From NCBI GenBank assembly GCA_003166055.1, contig PMWR01000051.1, forward strand, positions 1,935-9,930: a stretch of 7,996 bases of DNA, read 5' to 3'. This document shows, in pieces, positions 1 through 5,730 of the stretch; position 1 is the first letter of the stretch; each line of letters begins with the position of its first letter. Source of the DNA: Acidobacteriaceae bacterium (GTDB taxonomy: Bacteria > Acidobacteriota > Terriglobia > Terriglobales > Acidobacteriaceae). The notes beneath the pieces were generated by a model that worked only from the letters and a program-made list of their open reading frames with translations, made no database searches and was not told the origin of the DNA. The position numbers were made by a program, and so were the translations under genes.

Positions 1-309
1 CGTGACGGCGCCCGCCTGCGTCTGCGCCTCTTATGTGATGACTGGAATGAACGACCCCCTTCAGTCGTATTTCTTGATTGGGAGGGGAGCCCGCTCTCCA
101 GCATCGATCGCGACCCCTCAGGCGTATTCAACAACTCGCCACATCCGATCACCAGGAAGCCGTTCATTTGCATGAAAGGAGTTCGTGAGTACCACACTCA
201 TTCAAGCCACATCGCGGATTCCTGGGAGACCGTCAAGGGAAGCGATAAATTCACATTGGGAGGAATCCTGACGCAACTTTGGCACGTATGGAGAGGCCTG
301 CACAAATGA
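1..309 (+). CDS. CEHH-type predicted metal-binding protein of a ubiquitin-like conjugation operon (3' part only)
   Basis: Frame 1 is open from the first base to a TGA at 307-309, giving the last 102 residues of a protein whose start lies left of the window. The visible part has an HPIT segment, then a cluster Cys57, Glu63, His65, His67 and His70 (FICMKGVREYHTHSSH), then a hydrophobic Trp-rich tail (LGGILTQLWHVW). This Cys-Glu-His-His arrangement matches my memory of the predicted metal-binding domain (Metal_CEHH) found beside E1, E2 and JAB proteins in bacterial ubiquitin-like systems. The biochemical role of that family is unknown to me. The stop overlaps the next start by ATGA (306-309), so the gene is translationally coupled to the JAB gene. 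The reading frame is certain; the family name rests on motif and context. Confidence 0.72.
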   Translation, partial: RDGARLRLRLLCDDWNERPPSVVFLDWEGSPLSSIDRDPSGVFNNSPHPITRKPFICMKGVREYHTHSSHIADSWETVKGSDKFTLGGILTQLWHVWRGLHK

Positions 310-773
310 ACAACACTCCAGTTCAGATATCGTCTGGCCAAATCCGCGAGACGATCAACCTGTTTCGGAAAGTCGGCCAACGTGAATGTGTCCTGCTTTG
401 GCTCGGTCGTCGCGAACCCGGCGTCCAACGCATTTTTGATGTGTACCGGCCAATGCAAAACAGTGCGATTGATTACTTTGAGATTCCGCGGCAAGGCATG
501 GCGGCGCTCATGGATCGCCTCCGCACAGAAGGGCTTTACGTTGTGTCCCAGGTACACACCCACCCTCACGAAGCATTTCATTCGACCGCCGATGACCGAT
601 GGGCAATCGTGCGGCATGTCGGCGCCCTCTCGATAGTGCTTCCATTCTTTGCCCGGTCAACGACTCCGAAGAACTTTTTGCAACAGGCGGCCGTATATCA
701 GCTTGATGTCGCTAATGTTTGGAATGAAGTGAGTTCGGAACAGATACCGCTTCACCTGGGGATTACGCCATGA
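306..773 (+). CDS. JAMM/JAB-domain isopeptidase (deubiquitinase-like), 155 aa
   Basis: A single-domain JAB/MPN zinc metallopeptidase. The JAMM residues are visible: Glu27 in a strand (ECVLLWLG), then VHTHP with His84 and His86, then the FHSTADD segment carrying the Ser93 and Asp96/Asp97 positions. In ubiquitin-like systems such enzymes remove or mature the ubiquitin-like modifier by cutting after its C-terminal glycine. The protein is short, as bacterial stand-alone JABs usually are, with no signal peptide or membrane segment, so it should be cytosolic. I chose ATG 306 because it overlaps the upstream stop (ATGA); a TTG at 279 would only add nine residues that also overlap the upstream gene. 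Its own stop overlaps the E1 start by ATGA (770-773). This is the second gene of a metal-binding/JAB/E1 operon. Confidence 0.9.
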   Translation: MNNTPVQISSGQIRETINLFRKVGQRECVLLWLGRREPGVQRIFDVYRPMQNSAIDYFEIPRQGMAALMDRLRTEGLYVVSQVHTHPHEAFHSTADDRWAIVRHVGALSIVLPFFARSTTPKNFLQQAAVYQLDVANVWNEVSSEQIPLHLGITP

Positions 774-2155
774 CTCTGACATCAGATCAGGAAAACGCCA
801 AGGCGCTCGCAGCTCTGCTCGGCATCGCAGAGGACGATGCGGCGCAGCGTTTGAAGTTTCGGGTCGCTGTCACCTTTGATCCGGCAGACGAGGCATCCCA
901 CAAGATCGGCACTCATGTGATTCGGTTGCTTAATCGCACGATCGACTATGCCGGAATTTCCGATCAAAGTGTTTTTGCGGTTGAAATTATTCTCGGCCCG
1001 CACGCGCCCGCCACATCAGCGCCCAATAGGGTCTATGCAGGACAGCGCGGGTCTGCATTCGTCATCGACGGAAGCGGCCCTTTGTTGCCGAGTGATCCCT
1101 TAACTCCGCCTCCCCTCCTCGTAGTCGCTGCTTGCTACATTGCCGCAGCCGCTGTTCGGGTTGCGCTCGGACCCAGTTTTCCAATCCAGAATTCAGCACC
1201 GGTTGTACTTCCATGGGGTGAATTGTTTGGACCCCATCTCGAACGATTAGCCCTCCCGCTCGACATCGGCGAAACCTACCTGGCCGGAGCCGGCGCGGTC
1301 GGACACGGATTTATTTACACACTCTGCTGTTTCGACGTAACAGGCACGCTCTATATTGCCGATCCGAAAAAAGTAACCCCTGGCGGACTAAATCGATGCC
1401 TTTTGTTCAATTCCGATGATCTTGGCCACCCGAAGGCGTCCCGACTTTGCGAAGTGGCAAAACCTTCCTTTCCGCAATTGACCCTTGTTCCAGTGGACGC
1501 GACCCTGAACGAGGCCCGCAAATCGCGTGGCACCGACTTCCTTGTTCAGCGCTTGGTTGTTAGCGTTGATAGCCGTCGCGCGCGGCGATCTCTTCAATCA
1601 GAACTGCCAGGCGCCGTGTTCGATGCGTCTACGACCGGCGTCAGCGAAGTTGTCCTCCACTTCAATCGTCAGCCCACGGAGTTGGCATGTCTAAGCTGCG
1701 TTTACCCAGAAAGCGAGCGAGAGCGCAAGCATGAAGAGAATGTGGCCGAAGCCTTGGGATTGACCGTGCAGGAAGTGCGAAAGGGATTCATCGATTCAGC
1801 GATTGCCGCCAAGATTTGCGCTAGATACCCCGATCTTCGAACCGCCGATTTGATTGGCCGCGCGTTCGACACGGTCTACAAGGAACTCTGTGGGATTGGA
1901 AAACTCAAAAGCGTCGGAGGTCAGCAGGTCCTTGCACCCTTCTCGTTCGTTTCTGTCCTGGCGGGAGCATATCTCGCCATCGAGTTTGCGCTCCGGCTCA
2001 GTGACGCTAAGGACACTCGCTTCAATTATTGGAGGGTGAGCCCGTGGCACAGCCCAGTTCCTGCCCTGCGTCAGACGCGGCCCAGAGATTCTCAATGCGA
2101 ATTCTGCGGCATTCCCCTTTTGCGTCGGGTCCTGCGGCAATTATGGGGCTCGTAG
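770..2155 (+). CDS. E1-like ThiF/UBA-family adenylating enzyme, 461 aa
   Basis: The C-terminal two thirds is a ThiF/MoeB/E1 adenylation domain. It shows the nucleotide loop GAGAVG (173-178), an Asp at 198, the Asn208-Arg209 pair, Lys222 in a GHPKA segment, and Asp267 in VVSVD. Two CxxC pairs (Cys307/Cys310 and Cys443/Cys446) look like the structural zinc site of the family. Cys374 in the segment KELCGIG is a candidate for the thioester cysteine, by inference only. The first 165 residues or so form a separate domain that I do not recognise. The expected role is to adenylate the C-terminus of a ubiquitin-like protein using ATP and pass it to an E2. The gene is coupled to the JAB gene by ATGA and is the last gene of its operon, facing a convergent neighbour. 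It contains no fused E2 domain, so a separate E2 is expected upstream. Confidence 0.9.
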   Translation: MTLTSDQENAKALAALLGIAEDDAAQRLKFRVAVTFDPADEASHKIGTHVIRLLNRTIDYAGISDQSVFAVEIILGPHAPATSAPNRVYAGQRGSAFVIDGSGPLLPSDPLTPPPLLVVAACYIAAAAVRVALGPSFPIQNSAPVVLPWGELFGPHLERLALPLDIGETYLAGAGAVGHGFIYTLCCFDVTGTLYIADPKKVTPGGLNRCLLFNSDDLGHPKASRLCEVAKPSFPQLTLVPVDATLNEARKSRGTDFLVQRLVVSVDSRRARRSLQSELPGAVFDASTTGVSEVVLHFNRQPTELACLSCVYPESERERKHEENVAEALGLTVQEVRKGFIDSAIAAKICARYPDLRTADLIGRAFDTVYKELCGIGKLKSVGGQQVLAPFSFVSVLAGAYLAIEFALRLSDAKDTRFNYWRVSPWHSPVPALRQTRPRDSQCEFCGIPLLRRVLRQLWGS

Positions 2156-2216
2156 TCAGATCGCTCTCCGCTCGACAAGCCGCAAGAACTTCCGCGCGGG
2201 ATCTTTACAATCCCTT
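2156..2216. other. convergent intergenic gap between the two operons
   Basis: This 61-bp gap separates the E1 stop (TAG, 2153-2155) from the stop of the oppositely transcribed dCTP deaminase-like gene (2217-2219). I see only a short self-complementary CCGCGCGG core and no stem of normal length followed by a T-run on either strand. A bidirectional terminator would be expected here but cannot be shown by eye. Confidence 0.5.
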
Positions 2217-2828
2217 CTATGGCAAGAACACTTCATCACCATGGGCAACGTTACCCTCCACGGGCTCGAATGCCATGTCAAAACGGCTACCCATATCTTC
2301 CTCTCTAGCAGGCTCGCTCAATGTGTAAAAAGCAATTTGAGCGATCCGCAACCCTGGATAGAGTACAAGAGGAATCTGTCCGAGATTTGCAAGTTCGAGA
2401 GTAACAATGCCCTTGTAACCGGGATGAATTAGACTTGCTGTCGCAATGCTCAACCCCTCCCGAGCCCAGGACGACCGAGCCGTGACAATCCCTTGTAGAT
2501 CGGCCGGCAGTTTTATCCATTCAAGCGTAGGTACAAGTGCCAGCATCCCCGGATGGAGAAGGAACTTCTGGCCGAATGGTGCTTCAAATCTTTCATGCTT
2601 CTGCCTCCGGGCTTGATGAAAAGCATGATCACCCGCGGTTTCATCGGAATGCGCAAACCGTCCAGGGTCAACATCAGACAGCCCGCGTGCGCGTACCATC
2701 AGGAATACGTTTCCCAGTCTCAGGTCTATCGACGACGCGCCAATCTGCTTCGCGGAAATTATCGGCGAAACGACCAAATGCCCTTTGGCAATACTCTCCA
2801 GAATCGTCTTTTTGACGAGCGCGCTCAC
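2217..2828 (-). CDS. dcd: dCTP deaminase / dUTPase-fold protein, 203 aa
   Basis: The trimeric dUTPase/Dcd fold is clear. Landmarks in order are GASSIDLRLG (30-39), a core segment ending in HPGML (92-96), the signature ARSSWAREGL (117-126), TASLIHPGYKG (130-140), VTLELAN with Glu145, and LYPGLRIAQIAF (156-167). By alignment from memory with E. coli Dcd, the Arg/Ser pair, Arg123 and the catalytic Glu145 are kept, so dCTP deamination to dUTP (or dUTP hydrolysis) is plausible. The usual IDPG motif reads IHPG here, and the usual C-terminal Tyr/Gln lid is replaced by a RFDMAFEPVEG tail. It starts with GTG at 2828, overlapping the protease stop as GTGA, and is the last gene of the operon. Housekeeping Dcd is not normally in such an operon. 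dCTP deaminases that deplete dCTP during phage infection are known, so a defence role is the favoured inference. Confidence 0.85.
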   Translation of the reverse strand: MSALVKKTILESIAKGHLVVSPIISAKQIGASSIDLRLGNVFLMVRARGLSDVDPGRFAHSDETAGDHAFHQARRQKHERFEAPFGQKFLLHPGMLALVPTLEWIKLPADLQGIVTARSSWAREGLSIATASLIHPGYKGIVTLELANLGQIPLVLYPGLRIAQIAFYTLSEPAREEDMGSRFDMAFEPVEGNVAHGDEVFLP

Positions 2829-4171
2829 GACGTCTGCCCTTTCTTTGTTGAATTGTACAAATCAATCGCACGTTGTTGTCGCAAACCCAGCTCGCAAAGT
2901 CTGTTCAGTTGATCGAAGGTTAAGCCTTGCTTAACTGAACCGGACGGCGTGGTGAGCTTTTCTGCGACAAGCCACCCGGCGAACAAGATATGGCGGAAAT
3001 CAACGCCGCGATTAACGGGACTCGCTGCTCCGCTGAGATCGGACCCACACGGCGGAATATGGTTCGTCAACATACCCACTAATGATGAGAGCGTTGACTC
3101 ATCGGGCATATTAAAACATGAAGTGCCGGCTGCGCTCAGAAATGTTCTTAGCGCCTCCACGGCAGCCGCGACTTGGTCCTGAGTGAAGACATCTTCCCAC
3201 CTGCCTGGCGCGGTTGTCCCTGAATAGCTATTCATGAATGCCACAACATCAGCGCGCAAACCGGGCTCATGGAGACTTGCCGGAAGTTCGTCCCACTTCA
3301 GATGCTTACACGCACGCCACAACACGGCCTTCCTACATATGTATGGCGGATGGTACGGCCCCCAACGATGGCCTGTTGGGTCGAGCGCCAGCAGCAGAGT
3401 TTGGTGGGCAGCCAGAAAGCTTCCACCAAAAGTCACGAGACCAAAAAGATCGCACATGAACTCCTGAAACCAAGAGTTCAATTTGTTTCCGTCAATCTGG
3501 GTGCTGTCAGGGTCTTGATTCCGCAGATCTACAATCGGACCCGGCGCGCCAGGATCATTTCCTAGCCACGCCGTTGCTTGTGATGTGCTATTGAGGGGTC
3601 CCGCGGCCCTCAGGGGCTTAAGAACCTTATCCATCAAGTCAGCTTTGTGTTTTGGAATTGTCCACGCCGCGTGGCCGATTTCGTGCCCAAATATGGCGTG
3701 AAGAAGCACATGATGCCGAAGGGTGCGAGGAAAAACGATTGTGAAAATTCGCCGCCCGATATTCAGTTGCGACAGATCGTTCTCGAGGTTGATCTGGTAG
3801 GAGTCCAGCCCACCCTCAGCGTAAACGCGAATAATCGGCTCGCCTTCGTTCTGGGCCAGATTTTCCTTGCACAGCGGTGTAGCCAAGCTCTGCAAATACT
3901 CTGTAAATGGCCAAGGAAATTCGCCGGCATGCGACCGCTCCATATGGTGAACGATCGTTGAGAGAAGCGAAAGCTCGCCGGCAAAGGTCGCCAGAGCGGA
4001 AACGTCGTCGGAATCAGTGGGCTTAAGCAGATACTCTAGAAACGCCAGCCGTTCACAAAACTCGTTGTAGAACTCCGCGCTGCTGCCGGCCGAGTAGTCG
4101 TGCCGCAGCACGTCCCGCAAAGTCGCGCGAACATTTTCGCACTCTTGAAGCAGAAACTCCTTGGAGTTCAT
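2825..4171 (-). CDS. HEIGH-motif zinc metalloprotease-like protein, 448 aa
   Basis: The central part carries a gluzincin signature. HEIGH at 163-167 supplies two zinc-binding histidines and the catalytic Glu164. A second helix EFMCD (237-241) supplies the likely third ligand Glu237. Downstream lies an HPPYICR segment (274-280) like the His-Pro...Arg motif that follows the active site in M48-type peptidases. The first 130 residues and the last 150 are mostly helical and not recognised. There is no signal peptide or clear membrane segment, unlike classical M48 proteases, so a soluble cytosolic enzyme is inferred. Its ATG overlaps the stop of the 154-aa gene (ATGA, 4168-4171) and its stop overlaps the deaminase start (GTGA). 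Possible roles are cleavage of a repressor, antitoxin or partner protein, as ImmA/IrrE-type proteases do; the substrate is unknown. Confidence 0.75.
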   Translation of the reverse strand: MNSKEFLLQECENVRATLRDVLRHDYSAGSSAEFYNEFCERLAFLEYLLKPTDSDDVSALATFAGELSLLSTIVHHMERSHAGEFPWPFTEYLQSLATPLCKENLAQNEGEPIIRVYAEGGLDSYQINLENDLSQLNIGRRIFTIVFPRTLRHHVLLHAIFGHEIGHAAWTIPKHKADLMDKVLKPLRAAGPLNSTSQATAWLGNDPGAPGPIVDLRNQDPDSTQIDGNKLNSWFQEFMCDLFGLVTFGGSFLAAHQTLLLALDPTGHRWGPYHPPYICRKAVLWRACKHLKWDELPASLHEPGLRADVVAFMNSYSGTTAPGRWEDVFTQDQVAAAVEALRTFLSAAGTSCFNMPDESTLSSLVGMLTNHIPPCGSDLSGAASPVNRGVDFRHILFAGWLVAEKLTTPSGSVKQGLTFDQLNRLCELGLRQQRAIDLYNSTKKGQTS

Positions 4172-4632
4172 GTGTGGCGCTCTTTCAGAGCCTCACACAA
4201 AGCTACAAAAAACGAACGGGCCTTCACGAGCTCTTCTGTAGCCCTTGCATCGTCCGGCGGCGCGGACGCCGCGAGTTGTGCTAGCACCGTTTTCAAGGTC
4301 TGGAGCAGATCTTCCTTGGAAAGCGCCTGGTAAATTCGCGCATGTGCCGTCTCCAGGGCAGGAATCACATCAAGGGATACCTTCCGGCCTGCATCTCCAT
4401 ACTCCGTTCGCTGCGCGTCATTCCGCGTCTTGAAAACTTCGAGAATACCTGGCGCAACATCATATGTGAACGCATCGTATCGGTAACGTTCAAGCAACCG
4501 AGTCAGGCTCGTAAAAAGAATCTTGCTTTCAGCGCCAGCTTTCGGTTGATCAATGTGTTTCACCGCCTCCTCAGCCAGAATCCGGTATACGGTCCGACTG
4601 TCATCTCGCTTATACATCGAGAGTAGCGTCAT
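4168..4632 (-). CDS. hypothetical helical protein, 154 aa
   Basis: I do not recognise this family. The sequence predicts as almost wholly alpha-helical and charged, with a stretch rich in Ala, Leu, Glu and Lys from about residue 90 to the end (ALSKEDLLQTLKTVLAQLAA and following) that could form a helical bundle or coiled coil. It has one Cys, near the C-terminus, no membrane segment and no catalytic motif I can identify. The start at ATG 4632 is supported by a strong GGAGAG ribosome site about five bases upstream. It overlaps the metalloprotease gene by ATGA, so the two products are probably made together. A partner, adaptor or inhibitor of the protease is an inference from position only. Confidence 0.75.
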   Translation of the reverse strand: MTLLSMYKRDDSRTVYRILAEEAVKHIDQPKAGAESKILFTSLTRLLERYRYDAFTYDVAPGILEVFKTRNDAQRTEYGDAGRKVSLDVIPALETAHARIYQALSKEDLLQTLKTVLAQLAASAPPDDARATEELVKARSFFVALCEALKERHT

Positions 4633-4641
4633 TTTCTCTCC

Positions 4642-4863
4642 TCAGCAGGTCAATCGGGATGAGCTGCTTTTTGCTGGTGCGAAGCGCTTGGAAACCCATC
4701 GTACCGCTTTTTCGCGCGTCTGCAAGTTCGACAGAATGGCGGGTTTCCGCCACCTTGCCAACGATGACCCCGGCGCCTCTTTCGTTACAGACACACACAT
4801 GCAGTCAAAACACAGAGAGCGGGACGTTCGGTTGGTCACAATCAGGTGGCTGAACCTTTTCAC
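4642..4863 (-). CDS. small basic Cys-containing ORF, 73 aa
   Basis: A short ORF starting with GTG 4863, which overlaps the stop of the AbiEi-like gene as GTGA (4860-4863). Its TGA at 4642-4644 leads directly into the GGAGAG ribosome site of the next gene, 9 bp before that ATG. Both junctions match the style of the rest of the operon, which is the main support. The N-terminal half (FSHLIV, then LCFDCMC with three cysteines) looks like a small structured protein and may bind a metal. The C-terminal half is rich in Lys, Arg and Ser and looks disordered. I know no firm family. A second frame (4610-4798) is also open across the same bases, so a frameshift at the short GT repeat near 4791-4798 cannot be excluded. 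Confidence 0.5.
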   Translation of the reverse strand: MKRFSHLIVTNRTSRSLCFDCMCVSVTKEAPGSSLARWRKPAILSNLQTREKAVRWVSKRFAPAKSSSSRLTC

Positions 4864-5468
4864 GCCGCCTTCTCCGCAATCTTTTTTGCCACTTCATAAA
4901 TCCATTCCACGCCAAACCGCGTGTCTTTCACGAGCCTGCCCTTCTCCGCTAGAGACAGCCCTGCCCGCAACGTTTTGATCTCGCGCAGCCCCACTCCGCC
5001 TTTGCCAAGGTATCGGAGTGCCTGAACCACGAGCGCGAACTTGCCTTCAGATCCGGCTATCGATTTTGGACGCGCATGTTTGAAATGGATAACGCGGCGT
5101 CCGATTGGCACCTCGTGGTTCGGGCCGTCAGTCAGATAGATGATCTTCGACGGTACTTGGCTGGAAAGACCTAGCAGGTTTGCTGCCCACGCCCCTTCCG
5201 GCACAATCTTCCATCTCTGCCGTCTGGCTATGGCCTGAGCAGCCTCATCAATGTTCGGGCTCAACTTCCCTCCGAGCGCCGAATTGTCCCAGAGCATATC
5301 ATAGAGCCCGCGTTGTATACGGCGGAGCTTTCCACAGCGAGTCAGACTGGCCAGGGTTACGTCAATGGTCGTCCGGCTGGCGATGTCGAGGAAGTCCTTA
5401 GCGGAAAAAGCCTTCCCTTTGCCGAGACGCTCAATCCTCCCAATTATCTGATCTCGCATGGTTTGCAT
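4860..5468 (-). CDS. DUF6088/AbiEi-type antitoxin-like transcriptional regulator, 202 aa
   Basis: The protein begins MQTMRDQIIGRIERLGKG, followed by a winged-helix-like segment (AFSAKDFLDIASR...TLASLTRCGKLRRIQRGLYD, about residues 18-56). It then has the AbiEi-type core LGGKLSP...AAQAIARRQRWKIVPEGAWAANLLGLSSQVPSKIIYLTDGP, typical of DUF6088 proteins, and a helical C-terminus. AbiEi antitoxins bind inverted repeats and repress their own promoter while opposing an AbiEii nucleotidyltransferase toxin. Here no AbiEii follows; instead come the small ORF, a helical protein, the protease and the deaminase. I chose ATG 5468. A TTG 57 bases further upstream falls on the promoter -35 and would add residues the family lacks. 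The stop overlaps the next start by GTGA. It probably serves as the operon's repressor, and may be an antitoxin for one of the downstream products. Confidence 0.82.
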   Translation of the reverse strand: MQTMRDQIIGRIERLGKGKAFSAKDFLDIASRTTIDVTLASLTRCGKLRRIQRGLYDMLWDNSALGGKLSPNIDEAAQAIARRQRWKIVPEGAWAANLLGLSSQVPSKIIYLTDGPNHEVPIGRRVIHFKHARPKSIAGSEGKFALVVQALRYLGKGGVGLREIKTLRAGLSLAEKGRLVKDTRFGVEWIYEVAKKIAEKAA

Positions 5469-5480
5469 GGGCCAACCCGT

Positions 5481-5485
5481 CTCCC
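5481..5485 (-). promoter_or_regulatory. possible ribosome binding site of the AbiEi-like gene
   Basis: The - strand reads GGGAG 12 bases before ATG 5468. The spacing is longer than ideal, but it is the only SD-like element between the inferred transcription start near 5490 and the ATG. It supports 5468 over the TTG at 5525. Confidence 0.4.
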
Positions 5486-5487
5486 GA

Positions 5488-5516
5488 TTAAGAAAAACTA
5501 TGATGCTTTTTCTTAA
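5488..5516. promoter_or_regulatory. perfect 10-bp inverted repeat, predicted operator
   Basis: Left arm TTAAGAAAAA (5488-5497), a 9-base spacer, and right arm TTTTTCTTAA (5507-5516), with no mismatch. It sits 20 to 48 bases upstream of the AbiEi-like start and overlaps the predicted promoter spacer and -10. AbiEi-type antitoxins are known to autorepress through inverted repeats in their own promoters, so this is the expected operator. An A/T-only stem of this kind is a poor transcription terminator. Confidence 0.7.
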
Positions 5517-5525
5517 CCCTGGCAA
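5497..5525 (-). promoter_or_regulatory. predicted sigma70-type promoter of the five-gene operon
   Basis: On the - strand, TTGCCA (5525-5520, five of six matches to the -35 consensus) is followed after 17 bases by CATAGT (5502-5497, four of six matches to the -10). Transcription would start near 5490, leaving a leader of about 20 bases before ATG 5468. The spacer and -10 lie inside the perfect inverted repeat at 5488-5516, so a protein bound there would block RNA polymerase. Confidence 0.55.
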
Positions 5526-5730
5526 GCCGCATTCGGGCCGAAAATGTCCTCGGTTACCTTTGAAGCCACCTGCCCGCCCATGGTGGAAAACACCGCTTAA
5601 ACCCTCCCTCGGCGCGGCCTTTTGCTGCCCTTTGTGCGTCGAATAGCGCTAGAATCGAGACAAGCCCAAAACATCTGGTCGATGACCAGAGGGGTCGGTA
5701 ATGCAAACGCTCAAAGGAAACCGCTACCAT
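5526..5730. other. intergenic region between the DUF2971 gene and the AbiEi-like operon
   Basis: I see no convincing gene on either strand in these 205 bases. The only structure is the hairpin at 5674-5690, listed separately; the operon promoter lies at its left border. Confidence 0.6.
5674..5690 (-). terminator. possible weak terminator or small operator hairpin
   Basis: TCTGGTC (5674-5680), a 3-base loop, and GACCAGA (5684-5690) form a perfect 7-bp stem 40 bases past the DUF2971 stop. On the - strand it is followed by TGTTTTGGG, a short interrupted T-run. This is compatible with a weak intrinsic terminator for the DUF2971 gene. A protein-binding palindrome is equally possible. Confidence 0.35.

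Noticed and set aside
279..305. TTG start for the JAB gene at 279
   Set aside because: It would add only nine residues overlapping the upstream gene; the ATG at 306 forms an ATGA overlap like the next junction in this operon.
1..2155. Type II CBASS operon
   Set aside because: No CD-NTase cyclase or effector gene is visible and the E1 is not fused to an E2; the order metal-binding/JAB/E1 fits a ubiquitin-like conjugation operon better.
2191..2198. CCGCGCGG palindrome as a terminator between the convergent operons
   Set aside because: The stem is too short, has no loop and no T-run follows on either strand.
4610..4798. Separate 62-aa gene starting at GTG 4798
   Set aside because: No ribosome site is apparent, it overlaps the next gene by 23 bp and the small ORF from 4863 fits the operon junctions better; kept only as a possible frameshift product.
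5469..5525. TTG start at 5525 for the AbiEi-like gene
   Set aside because: The added residues would be read from the promoter and operator repeat, and DUF6088 proteins normally begin near the MQT..RDQI segment.
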